Shown: one piece after another, positions 14,941 to 23,960 of the stretch
Position numbering within the stretch: position 1 is the first letter of the stretch
How the letters are laid out: each line of letters opens with the position of its first letter
NCBI RefSeq assembly: GCF_008087625.1
Contig: NZ_CP042997.1
Coordinates: 5,704,001 to 5,768,000, forward strand
Source of the DNA: Aquisphaera giovannonii
GTDB lineage: Bacteria > Planctomycetota > Planctomycetia > Isosphaerales > Isosphaeraceae
Direction: 5' to 3'
Length of the DNA stretch: 64,000 nucleotides
Program-made: the position numbers and the translations under genes
The notes under the pieces: generated by a model
The model's input: only the letters and a program-made list of their open reading frames with translations
Told to the model about the DNA's origin: nothing
Database searches by the model: none

Positions 14941-16989
14941 ATGATGAGAACCTCTCCCGATGGATCGCGGGCCATGGCACGCGTGCGCCCGGCGATCCTC
15001 CTGGCCGCGGCCCTGATCGCTGGGGCCGCGGCCCCGGCGACGGCCCTCGCGGCGGACGACCGGGCCGTCGCGGCCGGCCGGTCGCGCGAGATCGCCCCCG
15101 GCCCGTTTCGGCCCTCGTCCGAGTCGCTCAAGGGCTACGCCTATCCGGACTGGTTCCGCGACGCGAAGCTGGGGATCTGGGCCCACTGGGGGCCGCAGGC
15201 CGTCCCCATGTTCGGCGACTGGTACGCGAGGCAGCTCTACCAGCAGGGGCATCCGCAGTACAAGGACCACCTGGAGCACTACGGCCACCCGTCGAAGGTC
15301 GGGCACAAGGACCTCATCCCCCTCTGGAAGGCGGAGAAGTGGGACCCGGATCGCCTGATGGAGCTCTACAAGAAGGCGGGCGCGAAGTACTTCGTCAGCA
15401 TGGGCGTCCACCACGATAACTTCGACCTCTGGAACTCGACGTTTCACCGGTGGAACGCCGTGCAGATGGGGCCGCATCGCGACGTCGTCGGCGACTGGCA
15501 GAAGGCGGCGCGGAAGCTCGGCCTGCGTTTCGGCGTCTCCGAGCACCTGGGGGCGAGCTTCACCTGGTTCCAGGACAGCCACGGCGCGGACAAGACCGGC
15601 GACCTCGCCGGCGTCCCGTATGACGGCGCCGACCCGAAGTATCAGGACCTCTACCACCCGCCGGCCGCCCCCGACGACAAGGGCTGGTACAGCAAGGACC
15701 CGCGCTGGCAGGCCGAGTGGTTCGCCCGGATCAAGGACCTGGTCGATCAGTACCAGCCGGACCTCCTCTACACCGACGGGGGCGCGCCGTTCGGCAACGA
15801 GGTGGGCCTGTCGCTGATCGCCCACATGTACAACGCGAGCGCGGGGCGGCACGGCGGCACGCCCGACGTCGTCTACACGTGCAAGGAGAAGTCCGACGGC
15901 AAGTGGGTCGAGGACCTGGAGCGGGGCGTGATGCCGGGCATCCGGCCGTTCCCCTGGCAGACGGACACCTCGATCGGCGACTGGTTCTACAACCGGACCT
16001 GGAAGTACCGCGACGCCGGCTGGGTGATCACGATGCTCGTGGACATCGTCAGCAAGAACGGCAACCTGCTGATCAACGTCGTCCAGCGGCCCGACGGGAG
16101 CCTCGACCCGCAGGCGGAGGAGACGCTCGCCGAGATGGCGAAGTGGATCGAGATCAACGGCGAGGGCATCTACGGGACGCGGCCCTGGCTGGTCCACGGC
16201 GAGGGGCCCGTCCGCGCCCGCGGCGGCCACTTCCGCGAGGACTTCGCGTACACCGCCAAGGACATCCGGTTCACCGCGAAGGGGGACGTGCTGTACGCGT
16301 TCGCGCTGGGATGGCCCTCCGACGGCAAGCTGCTCATCCGGTCGCTGGGCCGCTATCCCGGCGTGACCGGTAAGGTCGAGGGCGTCGCCCTGCTGGGCCA
16401 CGACGGCCCGCTCCGCTTCACGCACGACGAGGCGGGGCTGGCCGTGGACCTGCCGGCCTCCGCGCCGTGCCGGTATGCGGTGGCCCTGAAGATCCGGGGC
16501 GCGGACCTCCGCGGGTTCAAGCCCGAGCTCGCCCCGTCGCAGTCGATCTCGGTCGCGCCCGACGCCGAGGGCAGGCTGGCCCTCACCGCGGACGCGGCGG
16601 AGCTGCACGGCGAGCAGATCAAGGTGGAGGAGAAGGGGGGCACGGCGAACATCGGCTTCTGGGACCGGGCCGACGAGCATGCCTCGTGGAAGGTGAAGTT
16701 CCCGTCGGCCGGCACCTACAAGGTCGCGATCTCGGCGGCGGCCGTCGCGACGGACGCCCGGGCGGTGCTGGAGGTCGGCGGCAAGACCCTGGCCATCGCG
16801 CCGAAGTCCACCGGGGGCTGGGACGCGTTCGCCGAGTCCGAGGCGGGGACGATCGAGGTCCCGCACGCCGGGGAGCTCGAGGTCACCCTGCGGCCGGCCG
16901 ACCGGGCGAGCTGGCGGCCGATCAACGTGCGCGCCGTGACGCTCAGCCCGCGGGGAAGTGATCGCGCCCGGCATCGGGCGACGAGATGA
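14941..16989 (+). CDS. Secreted GH29 alpha-L-fucosidase
   Basis: The product is 682 residues with a signal peptide (residues 14-40, RPAILLAAALIAGAAAPATA). The catalytic barrel starts with YPDWFRDAKLGIWAHWGP and shows YFVSMGVHHDNFDLWNS, the GH29 hallmark. The nucleophile candidate is the Asp in LLYTDGG near residue 278. Further blocks are PWQTDTSIGDWFYN and LLINVVQRPDGSLD, the usual end of the barrel. The C-terminal 130 residues resemble a carbohydrate-binding beta-sandwich. GH29 enzymes release L-fucose from glycans, fitting a planctomycete that feeds on complex polysaccharides. ATG 14941 is preceded by AGGAAGG; a TTG at 14938 and ATG 14944 are alternatives. A strong hairpin terminates the gene. 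Confidence 0.92.
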   Translation: MMRTSPDGSRAMARVRPAILLAAALIAGAAAPATALAADDRAVAAGRSREIAPGPFRPSSESLKGYAYPDWFRDAKLGIWAHWGPQAVPMFGDWYARQLYQQGHPQYKDHLEHYGHPSKVGHKDLIPLWKAEKWDPDRLMELYKKAGAKYFVSMGVHHDNFDLWNSTFHRWNAVQMGPHRDVVGDWQKAARKLGLRFGVSEHLGASFTWFQDSHGADKTGDLAGVPYDGADPKYQDLYHPPAAPDDKGWYSKDPRWQAEWFARIKDLVDQYQPDLLYTDGGAPFGNEVGLSLIAHMYNASAGRHGGTPDVVYTCKEKSDGKWVEDLERGVMPGIRPFPWQTDTSIGDWFYNRTWKYRDAGWVITMLVDIVSKNGNLLINVVQRPDGSLDPQAEETLAEMAKWIEINGEGIYGTRPWLVHGEGPVRARGGHFREDFAYTAKDIRFTAKGDVLYAFALGWPSDGKLLIRSLGRYPGVTGKVEGVALLGHDGPLRFTHDEAGLAVDLPASAPCRYAVALKIRGADLRGFKPELAPSQSISVAPDAEGRLALTADAAELHGEQIKVEEKGGTANIGFWDRADEHASWKVKFPSAGTYKVAISAAAVATDARAVLEVGGKTLAIAPKSTGGWDAFAESEAGTIEVPHAGELEVTLRPADRASWRPINVRAVTLSPRGSDRARHRATR

Positions 16990-16990
16990 T

Positions 16991-17042
16991 ACGAGCCGCG
17001 TCGCCGGGCGGGGGGTCGTGTCCCGCCGGCGACGCGGCTCGT
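16991..17042. terminator. Strong terminator hairpin after the fucosidase gene
   Basis: The arms at 16991-17012 and 17022-17042 pair over about 21 bp with one bulged base (ACGAGCCGCGTCGCCGG...). The hairpin begins two bp after the fucosidase stop. It lacks a clear T-tract, so it may act as a stabilising or factor-assisted end. Confidence 0.65.
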
Positions 17043-17046
17043 GAGC

Positions 17047-17097
17047 TTCCCTGTTCCGACAGGGAAAAGGCGATCGGACCGGGTCAGAGTCCGATCG
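17047..17097. terminator. Two further hairpins between convergent genes
   Basis: TTCCCTGT-tccg-ACAGGGAA (17047-17054 / 17059-17066) and CGATCGGAC-(9)-GTCCGATCG (17071-17079 / 17089-17097) are perfect inverted repeats. They lie between the ends of the fucosidase gene and the convergent HAD gene and could end either transcript. Confidence 0.6.
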
Positions 17098-17123
17098 GTG
17101 CGAGTCGTATCGCGCGACGCCGC

Positions 17124-17669
17124 CTAGAATGATGTGGCCGCGAGCGGCCGGCGACGGGGGCGATGAGACGGGGGTTGCAGGGGGGCCGCCGGGGCTGCCG
17201 CGAGGGCGCCCCGGGCGGCGTTGAATTCGGCCTCGAGCCCGTGCGGGTCCAGGTCGGCGAAGGACGGCACGACCCGGTCCGGGCGGCAGGCATGGCGGTC
17301 GAGGTCCCCGGCGCGGGTCCTGCCGCCGAGGACGAGGATGGTCCTGTATTGGAGCCGGACGCCGCCCAGGATGGCGGCCTCGGAGTCGCCGACGACCACG
17401 GTCTGGTCAGCGGGGATGGCCAGCTCCTCGCGGGCGGCGCGAAGCCCGGCCGCGGACCCGGCGCGGCGGAAAATGTGGTAGGGCGTCACGTCGAGGCCCA
17501 GCCTCCGGAGGCGGGCGGCGACGTCATGGCACTCGCGCCGGCCGGTGCCGGCCAGCACGAGGAAGGGGATGTTCGCCTCGCGAAGCCCGTCCACGAACCG
17601 ATCCACGCCGGGGATCAATCGCCCCCCGCGGTCGATCATGCCATCGATGTCGATCAGGTAGCCGAGCAT
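17124..17669 (-). CDS. HAD-superfamily (NagD-like) protein with incomplete active site
   Basis: The product is 181 residues. Motif I is present (YLIDIDGMI, the DxD pair) and so is a motif II Thr (VLAGTGRRECHDVAARLRRLGL), as in subclass IIA NagD-type HAD proteins. The usual motif III Lys is not evident where expected (HIFRRAGSAAGLRAA), and motif IV reads GDSEAAILGG, lacking the second acidic residue of the normal GDxxxTDI. The protein is also shorter than typical members (about 250 residues) because the cap is reduced. It may be a degenerate or non-catalytic member. ATG 17669 puts motif I at residue 7; a GTG at 17708 is possible. The C-terminal 25 residues are low complexity. Confidence 0.65.
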   Translation of the reverse strand: MLGYLIDIDGMIDRGGRLIPGVDRFVDGLREANIPFLVLAGTGRRECHDVAARLRRLGLDVTPYHIFRRAGSAAGLRAAREELAIPADQTVVVGDSEAAILGGVRLQYRTILVLGGRTRAGDLDRHACRPDRVVPSFADLDPHGLEAEFNAARGALAAAPAAPLQPPSHRPRRRPLAATSF

Positions 17670-18101
17670 CGAAACGCGGAGCCTCGCTGGAGCCCGGAGG
17701 AAACCCACGCCCCGCGGGGAAGGCGGCGCCCCGCGGTCGAGTTCGTGACCCCGGGATACGCCGCGAACCCCGAGGGCCGCGGGACACGGGAAACCCCCTT
17801 GAGCGAATCATGTACCAACCAACCTTGGCGGAGCTCGATGCGCCCGAAATCGGGCGCGAAGCATCGTTCGCGACGGAACTTAGGGAATGTTGCCAGCACG
17901 CAACGTCGGGCGGGCCGGGTGGCCGTGACGCGAGTCGTGCCCACGATGCGCGCAAGATTTGCCTGCTTTGTGAGTGGGGCGGAGGCAGGATGCGGACAGA
18001 TGTCGGGCGGCAAAGGGGCGCGGCGAGGCAGGCTTCGGCGTGCCTGGTGAAAAGTCGGGGCCTTAAGGCAATCTTAATAAGCAGCGTAGCCGGTGCGGTC
18101 A
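17670..18101. other. Intergenic region upstream of the HAD gene
   Basis: No convincing gene is seen in 432 bp. There is an A/T-richer patch near 18060-18085 (CCTTAAGGCAATCTTAATAA) that stands out in this genome. The open frames on both strands have no recognisable product. Confidence 0.5.
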
Positions 18102-19310
18102 TCAATGGGCGGGAGTTCGGGCCTCGCGGCGGAATCGGGCGGGGGTGGTGCGGAGGGCACGGCGGAAGACCTGGGCGAGGTAGCTGGGGCTGGAAAACCC
18201 GGCCGCGCGGGCGACCCCCGGGATGGGGAGGTCGGACTCCAGGAGGAGCCGGCGGGCCCGCTCCAGGCGGATCCGCTGGAGCTCGTCGTGGATGGTGCGT
18301 CCGACCGCCGCGCGGAAGCGGAGCTCCAGGCTCCGCCGCGAGATGAGGCGGTCGGCGACGACGTCCGCCACGCCGATCGGCTCGCCCGCGTGGTTGTGCA
18401 GGAAATGGAGCGCGGCGGCCACCTCCGGGTCGTCCAGGGCGATGCTCTCGGTGGACCGGCGGGGGACGACGCGGAGGGCCTCGACCACGAGCCGGGCCGG
18501 GCGGGCCCGGCGCCTCGGGGGGCGCCCGGCCGCGCGGGCGTGGGCCCGCATCAGGCGGTCGAGCAGCGCCGCGGCGCGGTAGCCGCCGGCCTCCGCGTTG
18601 AGGGCGACGCTGGAGAGGGGCGGGTCGGCCAGCTCGCAGAGCAGCTCGTCGTTGTCCACGCCCACGACGGCGACCTGCTCCGGCACGACGAGCCCGCCGG
18701 CGCGGCAGGCCTCCAGGACCTGGCGGCCGCGGTCGTCGTCGCAGGCCATCAGGCCCGCGGGCCTCGGCAGGCGGCGGAGCCAGCCCGAGAGGATCGGCTG
18801 CTCGCGGCCCCACGAGCGGTCCCTCGCCGCCCTCGGCGGCTCGTAGACGTGGGCCTCGAAGCCCGCCTCGCGGACCCTCGCGACGAACGCGGCCCGGCGG
18901 CGGAGCGACCACACGCGATCCCCGGTCCCGACGTAGGCGTAGTTCCGGAATCCCAGCCCCAGGAGGTGCTCCGCGGCCAGCCTCCCCGCCCCCTCGGAGT
19001 CCGACTCCACCTCGGGCAGGTGCCCCAGCGCGTGGCCCGGCTCCAGCTCCTCCTCGGCGAGGTCCAGGGCGATGGCCGGCAGGCCGGACTCGAGGATCGC
19101 CCGGGCCACCGCCGGCGTCTCGACCCTCGCGATGATCCCGGTCCCGCCCCAGGACTGCATCCGCGGCAGGACCTGCTCGAAGTCCCCCGGGGTGAGGTAG
19201 AACCCCCAGGGCCCGTGCAGCCTCGCGTACCGGACGATCCCCCGCAGCAGCCCCCGCCCGTAGCCGCGCGACGTCTCGATCAGGAGCGCGACCTTCGGGA
19301 TCTTCGACAT
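18102..19310 (-). CDS. XylR-type transcription regulator (LacI-like sensor + AraC DNA-binding domain)
   Basis: The product is 402 residues. Residues 5-280 form a periplasmic-binding-protein-like sugar sensor ([97 protein letters not shown]). Residues 300-398 are an AraC/XylS double helix-turn-helix ([33 protein letters not shown]...[30 protein letters not shown]). This architecture is that of XylR, normally a sugar-responsive activator. GGAGGA lies 7-12 bp before the ATG. It is divergent from galT across 365 bp, so it most likely controls the gal/ara cluster. Confidence 0.9.
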   Translation of the reverse strand: MSKIPKVALLIETSRGYGRGLLRGIVRYARLHGPWGFYLTPGDFEQVLPRMQSWGGTGIIARVETPAVARAILESGLPAIALDLAEEELEPGHALGHLPEVESDSEGAGRLAAEHLLGLGFRNYAYVGTGDRVWSLRRRAAFVARVREAGFEAHVYEPPRAARDRSWGREQPILSGWLRRLPRPAGLMACDDDRGRQVLEACRAGGLVVPEQVAVVGVDNDELLCELADPPLSSVALNAEAGGYRAAALLDRLMRAHARAAGRPPRRRARPARLVVEALRVVPRRSTESIALDDPEVAAALHFLHNHAGEPIGVADVVADRLISRRSLELRFRAAVGRTIHDELQRIRLERARRLLLESDLPIPGVARAAGFSSPSYLAQVFRRALRTTPARFRREARTPAH

Positions 19311-19675
19311 CGCGGGTCCTCCCCCGGCGTGGACGCCGCGGCGAGGGGCGTCGTCCCGGCCGGGGCGTCCTTGAGTTCCGAGATGACCTTCGACCGCGGA
19401 CGACGCCCACGGGCCGCGAATCCAGGCCATCGCGACGGGCCCCTCCCGTCCCCTCTCCCGCCGAACGGGAGAGGGAGAGTTCCCTCTGCCCACGCCTCGT
19501 GGAGGTTCAAGGCCGTGCGGTGGTGTGTCGATTGTCCCGGCCGGGCCCGGTCTCGCCAAGGGATCTCTGCGCAAAAGTGATATTTTATTGCGCGATCGCG
19601 ACCTGGCGGCGCGTCCGGGGCGCGGATAGGCTGTCTCCCGTCGGGACACACCGGCTTTTCTCGAGGGTCGCGAAC
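19311..19675. promoter_or_regulatory. Divergent control region between xylR-type gene and galT
   Basis: The region contains a hairpin of the CTCTCCCG...CGGGAGAG family (about 19454-19476). It also has an unusually A/T-rich island at 19571-19590, bounded by a 6-bp inverted repeat GCGCAA (19569-19574) / TTGCGC (19588-19593). The island lies 83 bp before the galT start and is the best operator candidate for the adjacent XylR-type regulator. Confidence 0.55.
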
Positions 19676-20722
19676 ATGACGTGGGAACAGCGCTGGCATC
19701 CTCTGCGCGAGGAATGGGTCGTCGTCGCGGCCCACCGGAACAACCGCCCGTGGGTGGGCGGGACGCTCGACGGGCCGGAGAAGGCCATCCCGGAGTACGA
19801 CCCGGGCTGCCCGCTCTGCCCCCGGAACACGCGGGTGAGCGGGGTCACGAACCCCGACTACTCCGGCGTCTTCGTCTTCGACAATGATGCCCCCTGCGTG
19901 GGCCCGAAGGCCCCCCGCGACCTGCCGAAGCCGGCCGGCATCTATCGCAACGCCCCGGCGGAGGGGATCGCCCGGGTCGTCTGCTACACGCCGCGGCACG
20001 ACATGACGCTGGCGGAGCTGGGCGCCGGGCAGGTGGAGGCCCTGCTGAGCTGCTGGCAGGAGCAGTACCGCGACCTCGGCTCGCGGCCCGAGGTCAATCA
20101 CGTGCTCATGTTCGAGAACAAGGGGGAGGCCGTCGGCGTCTCCAACCCGCACCCGCACTGCCAGATCTACGCCACCAACTTCGTCTTCAAGACGATCGAG
20201 AACGAGGCCGCGATCTCGGCGCGGTACTGGGACGAGAATCGCCGAGGCCTGATGGAGGACATCATCGCCTCCGAGCGGGCCGACGGCCGGCGGATCCTCG
20301 CGGAGAACGACTCGGCGATCGCCTTCCTGCCGTACTTCGCCCGCTACGCGTACGAGACGTTCGTCGTCCCCAAGCAGCCGCACGGCAGCCTCGCGGGCCT
20401 CTCCGCGGCGGAGCTCCGGGATTTCTCGAAGGTGCTCCACGAGGTGCAGGTGCGGTTCGACAACCTCTGGAAGATGCCGTTCCCGTACGTGATGGCCCTG
20501 CACCAGGCCCCGACCGACGGCAAGGCGCACGAGGGCTTCCACTTCCACATCGAGTTCCACCCGCCCCTGCGGAAGCCGAACCTGCTGAAGTACCTGGCCG
20601 GCCCCGAGGTCGGCGGCGGCAGCTTCCTGAGCGACACGTCGCCCGAGGAGAAGGCCGCGGAGCTGAAGGCCGTGCCGGCGGTCCACTACCGGCATGCCGG
20701 GGAGGCGGTGGCCCATGCCTGA
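19676..20722 (+). CDS. galT: Galactose-1-phosphate uridylyltransferase (class I GalT)
   Basis: The product is 348 residues, the normal GalT length. Diagnostic elements are the zinc-type pair in CPLCPRNTR (residues 44-47), FDNDAP, and the active-site triad [10 protein letters not shown], where the second His (about residue 161) is the uridylylated nucleophile. The C-terminal half has [14 protein letters not shown], the second metal/HIT-like site. GalT exchanges UMP between UDP-glucose and galactose-1-phosphate. Here it is followed, with an 8-bp overlap, by a GHMP kinase that looks like an L-arabinokinase, so the enzyme may also act on L-arabinose-1-phosphate (inference). ATG 19676 begins exactly at the conserved N-terminus. 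Confidence 0.93.
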   Translation: MTWEQRWHPLREEWVVVAAHRNNRPWVGGTLDGPEKAIPEYDPGCPLCPRNTRVSGVTNPDYSGVFVFDNDAPCVGPKAPRDLPKPAGIYRNAPAEGIARVVCYTPRHDMTLAELGAGQVEALLSCWQEQYRDLGSRPEVNHVLMFENKGEAVGVSNPHPHCQIYATNFVFKTIENEAAISARYWDENRRGLMEDIIASERADGRRILAENDSAIAFLPYFARYAYETFVVPKQPHGSLAGLSAAELRDFSKVLHEVQVRFDNLWKMPFPYVMALHQAPTDGKAHEGFHFHIEFHPPLRKPNLLKYLAGPEVGGGSFLSDTSPEEKAAELKAVPAVHYRHAGEAVAHA

Positions 20723-22169
20723 GATCCGCGAGCGAGGGGCGGCGAGCGCCGAGGGCGAGGTCGCGGGGTTCCTCTCGGGGCTCCGCGCGTCGCCCGAGGG
20801 GGACCTGTTCGAGGCCGGCCGGCGGGTCGTCGCGGCGAGGGCGCCGGGGCGGCTCGACGTGATGGGGGGGATCGCCGACTATTCGGGCTCGCTGGTCCTC
20901 CAGTGGCCCATCCGCGAGGCCACTCTGGCCGCCGTCCAGTCGGCCGGCGGGCCCGGCCTGACGATCGTGAGCCGGGCGATCGACGAGGGGCATCCCGCGA
21001 GGCGGCTGGAGATCGACGGCCCGACGACGCGCGAGCTGCTCGACGGCGGCTACGAGGCCGCCCGGCGGTGGCTCTCCCGCGACCCGGAGGCGCACTGGGC
21101 GTCCTACGTCGTCGGCGTGCTGGCCGTCCTCCACCGCGAGCGCGGGCTCACGCTCGGCGTGGACCGCGGGCTTCGGGTCCTCGTCGAGTCGAAGGTGCCG
21201 GAGGGCAAGGGGGTCAGCTCGTCCGCGGCGCTCGAGGTCGCCGTGATGCAGGCCGCCGCGGGCCTGCTGGGCGAGTCGATCGAGGGGACCGAGGTCGCGA
21301 GGCTCTGCCAGATGGCGGAGAACTTCGTCGTCGGCGCGCCCTGCGGGATCATGGACCAGATGGCCTCCGCCGTGGCCAAGGCCGGCTCGCTGCTGGCGCT
21401 CCTCTGCCAGCCGGCGGAGGTGAAGGGCTACGTGGACCTGCCGCCCGCGATCGGCTTCTGGGGGATCGACTCCGGGATCCGCCACGCGGTCACGGGCAGC
21501 GATTACACGTCGGTGCGCACCGGCGCGTTCATGGGATATCGGATGATCGCCGAGGCCGCCGGCCTGCAGGCGTCGGCCACGTCCGAGCCGGGCGTCGTGG
21601 CGATCGACGACCCGAGGTGGTCGGGGTTCGTCGCCAACCTCACGCCGGCCGAGTTCGACCGCGAGTTCGCCTCGAAGCTCCCCGCGACGCTCGCCGGCGC
21701 CGAGTTCCTGGGACGGTTCGGCGGCACGACGGACCGCGTGACCCGCGTGGACCCGTCGCGGACCTACGCCGTCCTGAAACCCACGGCCCACCCGATCGGC
21801 GAGCACGCGCGGGTGCGGCGGTTCGCCGAGCTGCTCTCGGCCCACGCCGACGAGGCGGCCCTCCGCGAGATGGGCGAGCTGATGTTCGGCTCGCACGCGA
21901 GCTACTCCTCCTGCGGCCTCGGCTCCGACGGCACCGACCTGCTCGTCGAGATGGTCCGCGAGGCCGGCCCGGCGCGGGGCCTCTACGGCGCCAAGATCAC
22001 CGGCGGCGGCAGCGGCGGGACCGTCGCCATCCTCGGCCGCGCCGACGCCGGGCCGGCCGTCGCCGACATCGCCCGCCGATACGCCGCGGAGACCGGCCGG
22101 ACGCCGTACCTGTTCGAGGGCACTTCGCCGGGCGCCTGCCACTTCGGCACGCGATCCACGGAAGGTTGA
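20715..22169 (+). CDS. GHMP sugar kinase of the L-arabinokinase type
   Basis: The product is 484 residues. Motif 1 reads [20 protein letters not shown] (about residues 43-62) rather than the galactokinase GRxNLIGEHTDYNxG. The ATP loop is [16 protein letters not shown] (about 161-176), followed by [35 protein letters not shown] and [14 protein letters not shown]. From memory of the family, these stretches agree closely with the kinase half of plant L-arabinokinase (ARA1), not with GalK. The reaction would be ATP-dependent C1 phosphorylation of L-arabinose or possibly galactose. The glycosyltransferase-like N-terminal half of the plant enzyme is missing. Start ATG 20715 overlaps the galT stop. 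It probably supplies sugar-1-phosphate to GalT. Confidence 0.85.
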   Translation: MPEIRERGAASAEGEVAGFLSGLRASPEGDLFEAGRRVVAARAPGRLDVMGGIADYSGSLVLQWPIREATLAAVQSAGGPGLTIVSRAIDEGHPARRLEIDGPTTRELLDGGYEAARRWLSRDPEAHWASYVVGVLAVLHRERGLTLGVDRGLRVLVESKVPEGKGVSSSAALEVAVMQAAAGLLGESIEGTEVARLCQMAENFVVGAPCGIMDQMASAVAKAGSLLALLCQPAEVKGYVDLPPAIGFWGIDSGIRHAVTGSDYTSVRTGAFMGYRMIAEAAGLQASATSEPGVVAIDDPRWSGFVANLTPAEFDREFASKLPATLAGAEFLGRFGGTTDRVTRVDPSRTYAVLKPTAHPIGEHARVRRFAELLSAHADEAALREMGELMFGSHASYSSCGLGSDGTDLLVEMVREAGPARGLYGAKITGGGSGGTVAILGRADAGPAVADIARRYAAETGRTPYLFEGTSPGACHFGTRSTEG

Positions 22170-22206
22170 GGACGACGAGAGGCGGGAAGAAGACAAATAC
22201 CAATAC

Positions 22207-22394
22207 AAATGCGTTTAACCACGGAAAACACGGAAAGCACGGAAGGGGAAATACGGAGGGAGGAGAGGGAGTAAGGATCGGGATTCGGACAGGTCGAGAT
22301 GGGCGTGAGGGCATGACGGCCCCGGTCGTTTGTCTCATGACTCTCCGTGGATGAATTTTTCCGTGCCATCCGTGTTTTCCATGGTTGAATGCAT
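22207..22394. repeat. Inverted-repeat element in the gap before the phosphohexomutase gene
   Basis: The arms at 22207-22244 and 22357-22394 are reverse complements over 38 bp with about six mismatches. Each contains iterated CGGAA (AACCACGGAAAACACGGAA). It resembles the CACAGAGG-type elements in the flagellar operon in layout but not in sequence. It is non-coding and may behave as a MITE-like hairpin. Confidence 0.75.
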
Positions 22395-22409
22395 TTGTAA
22401 TTCTGAATC

Positions 22410-23933
22410 ATGAGGTGTTCCGTGGACGACGAGCTCAACCTGTCGATGTTCCGGGCCTATGACATCCGCACGCCGGCGGCGCAGTTGACGCCGGGGCTGG
22501 CCGCGAGGCTGGCGAGGGCGGAGGCGAAGTATTTCCGGGAGGACCTGGGCGCGCCGGGGGTGGTCGTGGCGCACGACGCGCGGCGGACCGGGCCGCAGTA
22601 CCTGACGATCTGCATCGACGCCTTCCGCGCGGCGGGCCTGGACGTGATCTACCTGCCGGGGGCGTGCTCGACCTCGTACTTCTACGACTCGGCGGTCTGC
22701 AACCCGTCGTACGCGGCGGCGATCGTCGGGGCGTCGCACAACCCGTCGGGCGACACCGGCCAGAAGATCCTGGCGCCCGGCGTGGTGCCGATCGCCGAGG
22801 GCATCGGCCCGCTCGGGGGCCTCGACCGCATCAAGGAGCTGTACCTCAAGGGCGAGGGCGTGTCCTCGGCGCGGAAGGGGAGGCTCCGGATCGAGGAGCG
22901 GATTGGCGAGTTCGTCCGCCGCAGCATGGAGCTGGCCGGCGTGGAGCCCGGCGGCCTGGAGGGGGCCAAGGTCTTCCAGGACTACCTCTTCGGCGCCTCG
23001 GGCCGGGAGATGATGATGGCCTTCGGCCTGGCCGGGGCGGACCTCGAGCCGATGCACTTCACGCCCGACGGCACGTTCCCGCTGGGCGACCCCAACCCCG
23101 TGAAGCAGGCGGTCGTCCGCCCCGGCCTGGAAGCCATGAAGGCCGGCGGCCACCAGGTGGGCATGTTCTTCGACGGCGACGGCGACCGCCTGGACGTCTA
23201 CAGGGGGGACGGCACGTACCTCTCGTCCAGCTTCGTCTACGCGGCGGTCCTGCCGGAGATCCGCCGGCGGCTGCCCGGCGCGGGGCTCGGGGTCTTCGCC
23301 GACCTCAAGTCGAACCCGCTGGCGATCATCGAGATGGCCAAGGCCGGCCTCGCCGTGGACGTCATCCGCAACGGCCACTCGCAGATCAAGGAGAGCCTCA
23401 AGACCGACCCGGCACGCCTGGGCGCGGTGGAGGAGTCGGCGCACTATTACGAGGCGTTCACGGGCCCCGACGGCGGGCGGTACTGCACCGAGAACACGCT
23501 CTACTTCGCCCTGCTGATCGCCAGGACCTGGCGCGACCACCCCGAGCGGTTCGACCGCCTCATCGGCATCCAGGCGACGACGGCCCGCCAGCGCGAGTGG
23601 GGCTACAAGTTCCCGACCGACGGGCAGCGGGCCGCCGCCCTCGACGCCGTCCGGGCCCACTTCGAGGGCGCGGGGGCGAGGTCGCTCGATAGAATGAAGA
23701 ACGGCATGGACCTGGAGGCGACCCTCCTGCGGCGCGGGCTGCCGTTCGACGTGGACGAGCACACGACGCTGGCGAAGGACTGGATCCAGGTCAGCCAGCG
23801 GGTCTCGCAGAGCGAGAACGGCCTGGCCCGCTGGGAAGTTGTCGGGGCCACCGCCGACCTCGTCGGCGAGGCCAAGCGGGAGATCGCGGAGTGCGTCCGG
23901 CGCTTCGGCGCGGGCGACGAATACCAGGGCTGA
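22410..23933 (+). CDS. Phosphomannomutase/phosphoglucomutase-type phosphohexomutase
   Basis: The product is 507 residues, an alpha-D-phosphohexomutase. The phosphoserine loop is GASHNPSGDTGQK (Ser near residue 109), the metal loop is FFDGDGDRLD (about residue 256), and the sugar-binding loop corresponds to EESAHYYEAF near residue 344. The FRAYDIRTPAAQLTP start is typical of PMM/PGM proteins. The enzyme interconverts hexose-1- and -6-phosphates, linking the GalT product glucose-1-phosphate to glycolysis or mannose activation. It is slightly longer than bacterial PMM/PGM (about 460). ATG 22410 is chosen because the conserved N-terminus begins at once. It lies between galT/kinase and galE on the same strand. 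Confidence 0.88.
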   Translation: MRCSVDDELNLSMFRAYDIRTPAAQLTPGLAARLARAEAKYFREDLGAPGVVVAHDARRTGPQYLTICIDAFRAAGLDVIYLPGACSTSYFYDSAVCNPSYAAAIVGASHNPSGDTGQKILAPGVVPIAEGIGPLGGLDRIKELYLKGEGVSSARKGRLRIEERIGEFVRRSMELAGVEPGGLEGAKVFQDYLFGASGREMMMAFGLAGADLEPMHFTPDGTFPLGDPNPVKQAVVRPGLEAMKAGGHQVGMFFDGDGDRLDVYRGDGTYLSSSFVYAAVLPEIRRRLPGAGLGVFADLKSNPLAIIEMAKAGLAVDVIRNGHSQIKESLKTDPARLGAVEESAHYYEAFTGPDGGRYCTENTLYFALLIARTWRDHPERFDRLIGIQATTARQREWGYKFPTDGQRAAALDAVRAHFEGAGARSLDRMKNGMDLEATLLRRGLPFDVDEHTTLAKDWIQVSQRVSQSENGLARWEVVGATADLVGEAKREIAECVRRFGAGDEYQG

Positions 23934-23960
23934 TCCGGGCGATCGGCCCGGGGGAGATGG

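Noticed and set aside
17654-18346. Open frames upstream of the HAD gene and at the end of the XylR-type gene
   Set aside because: No ribosome-binding sites and no recognisable sequence; parts are antisense to the regulator gene.
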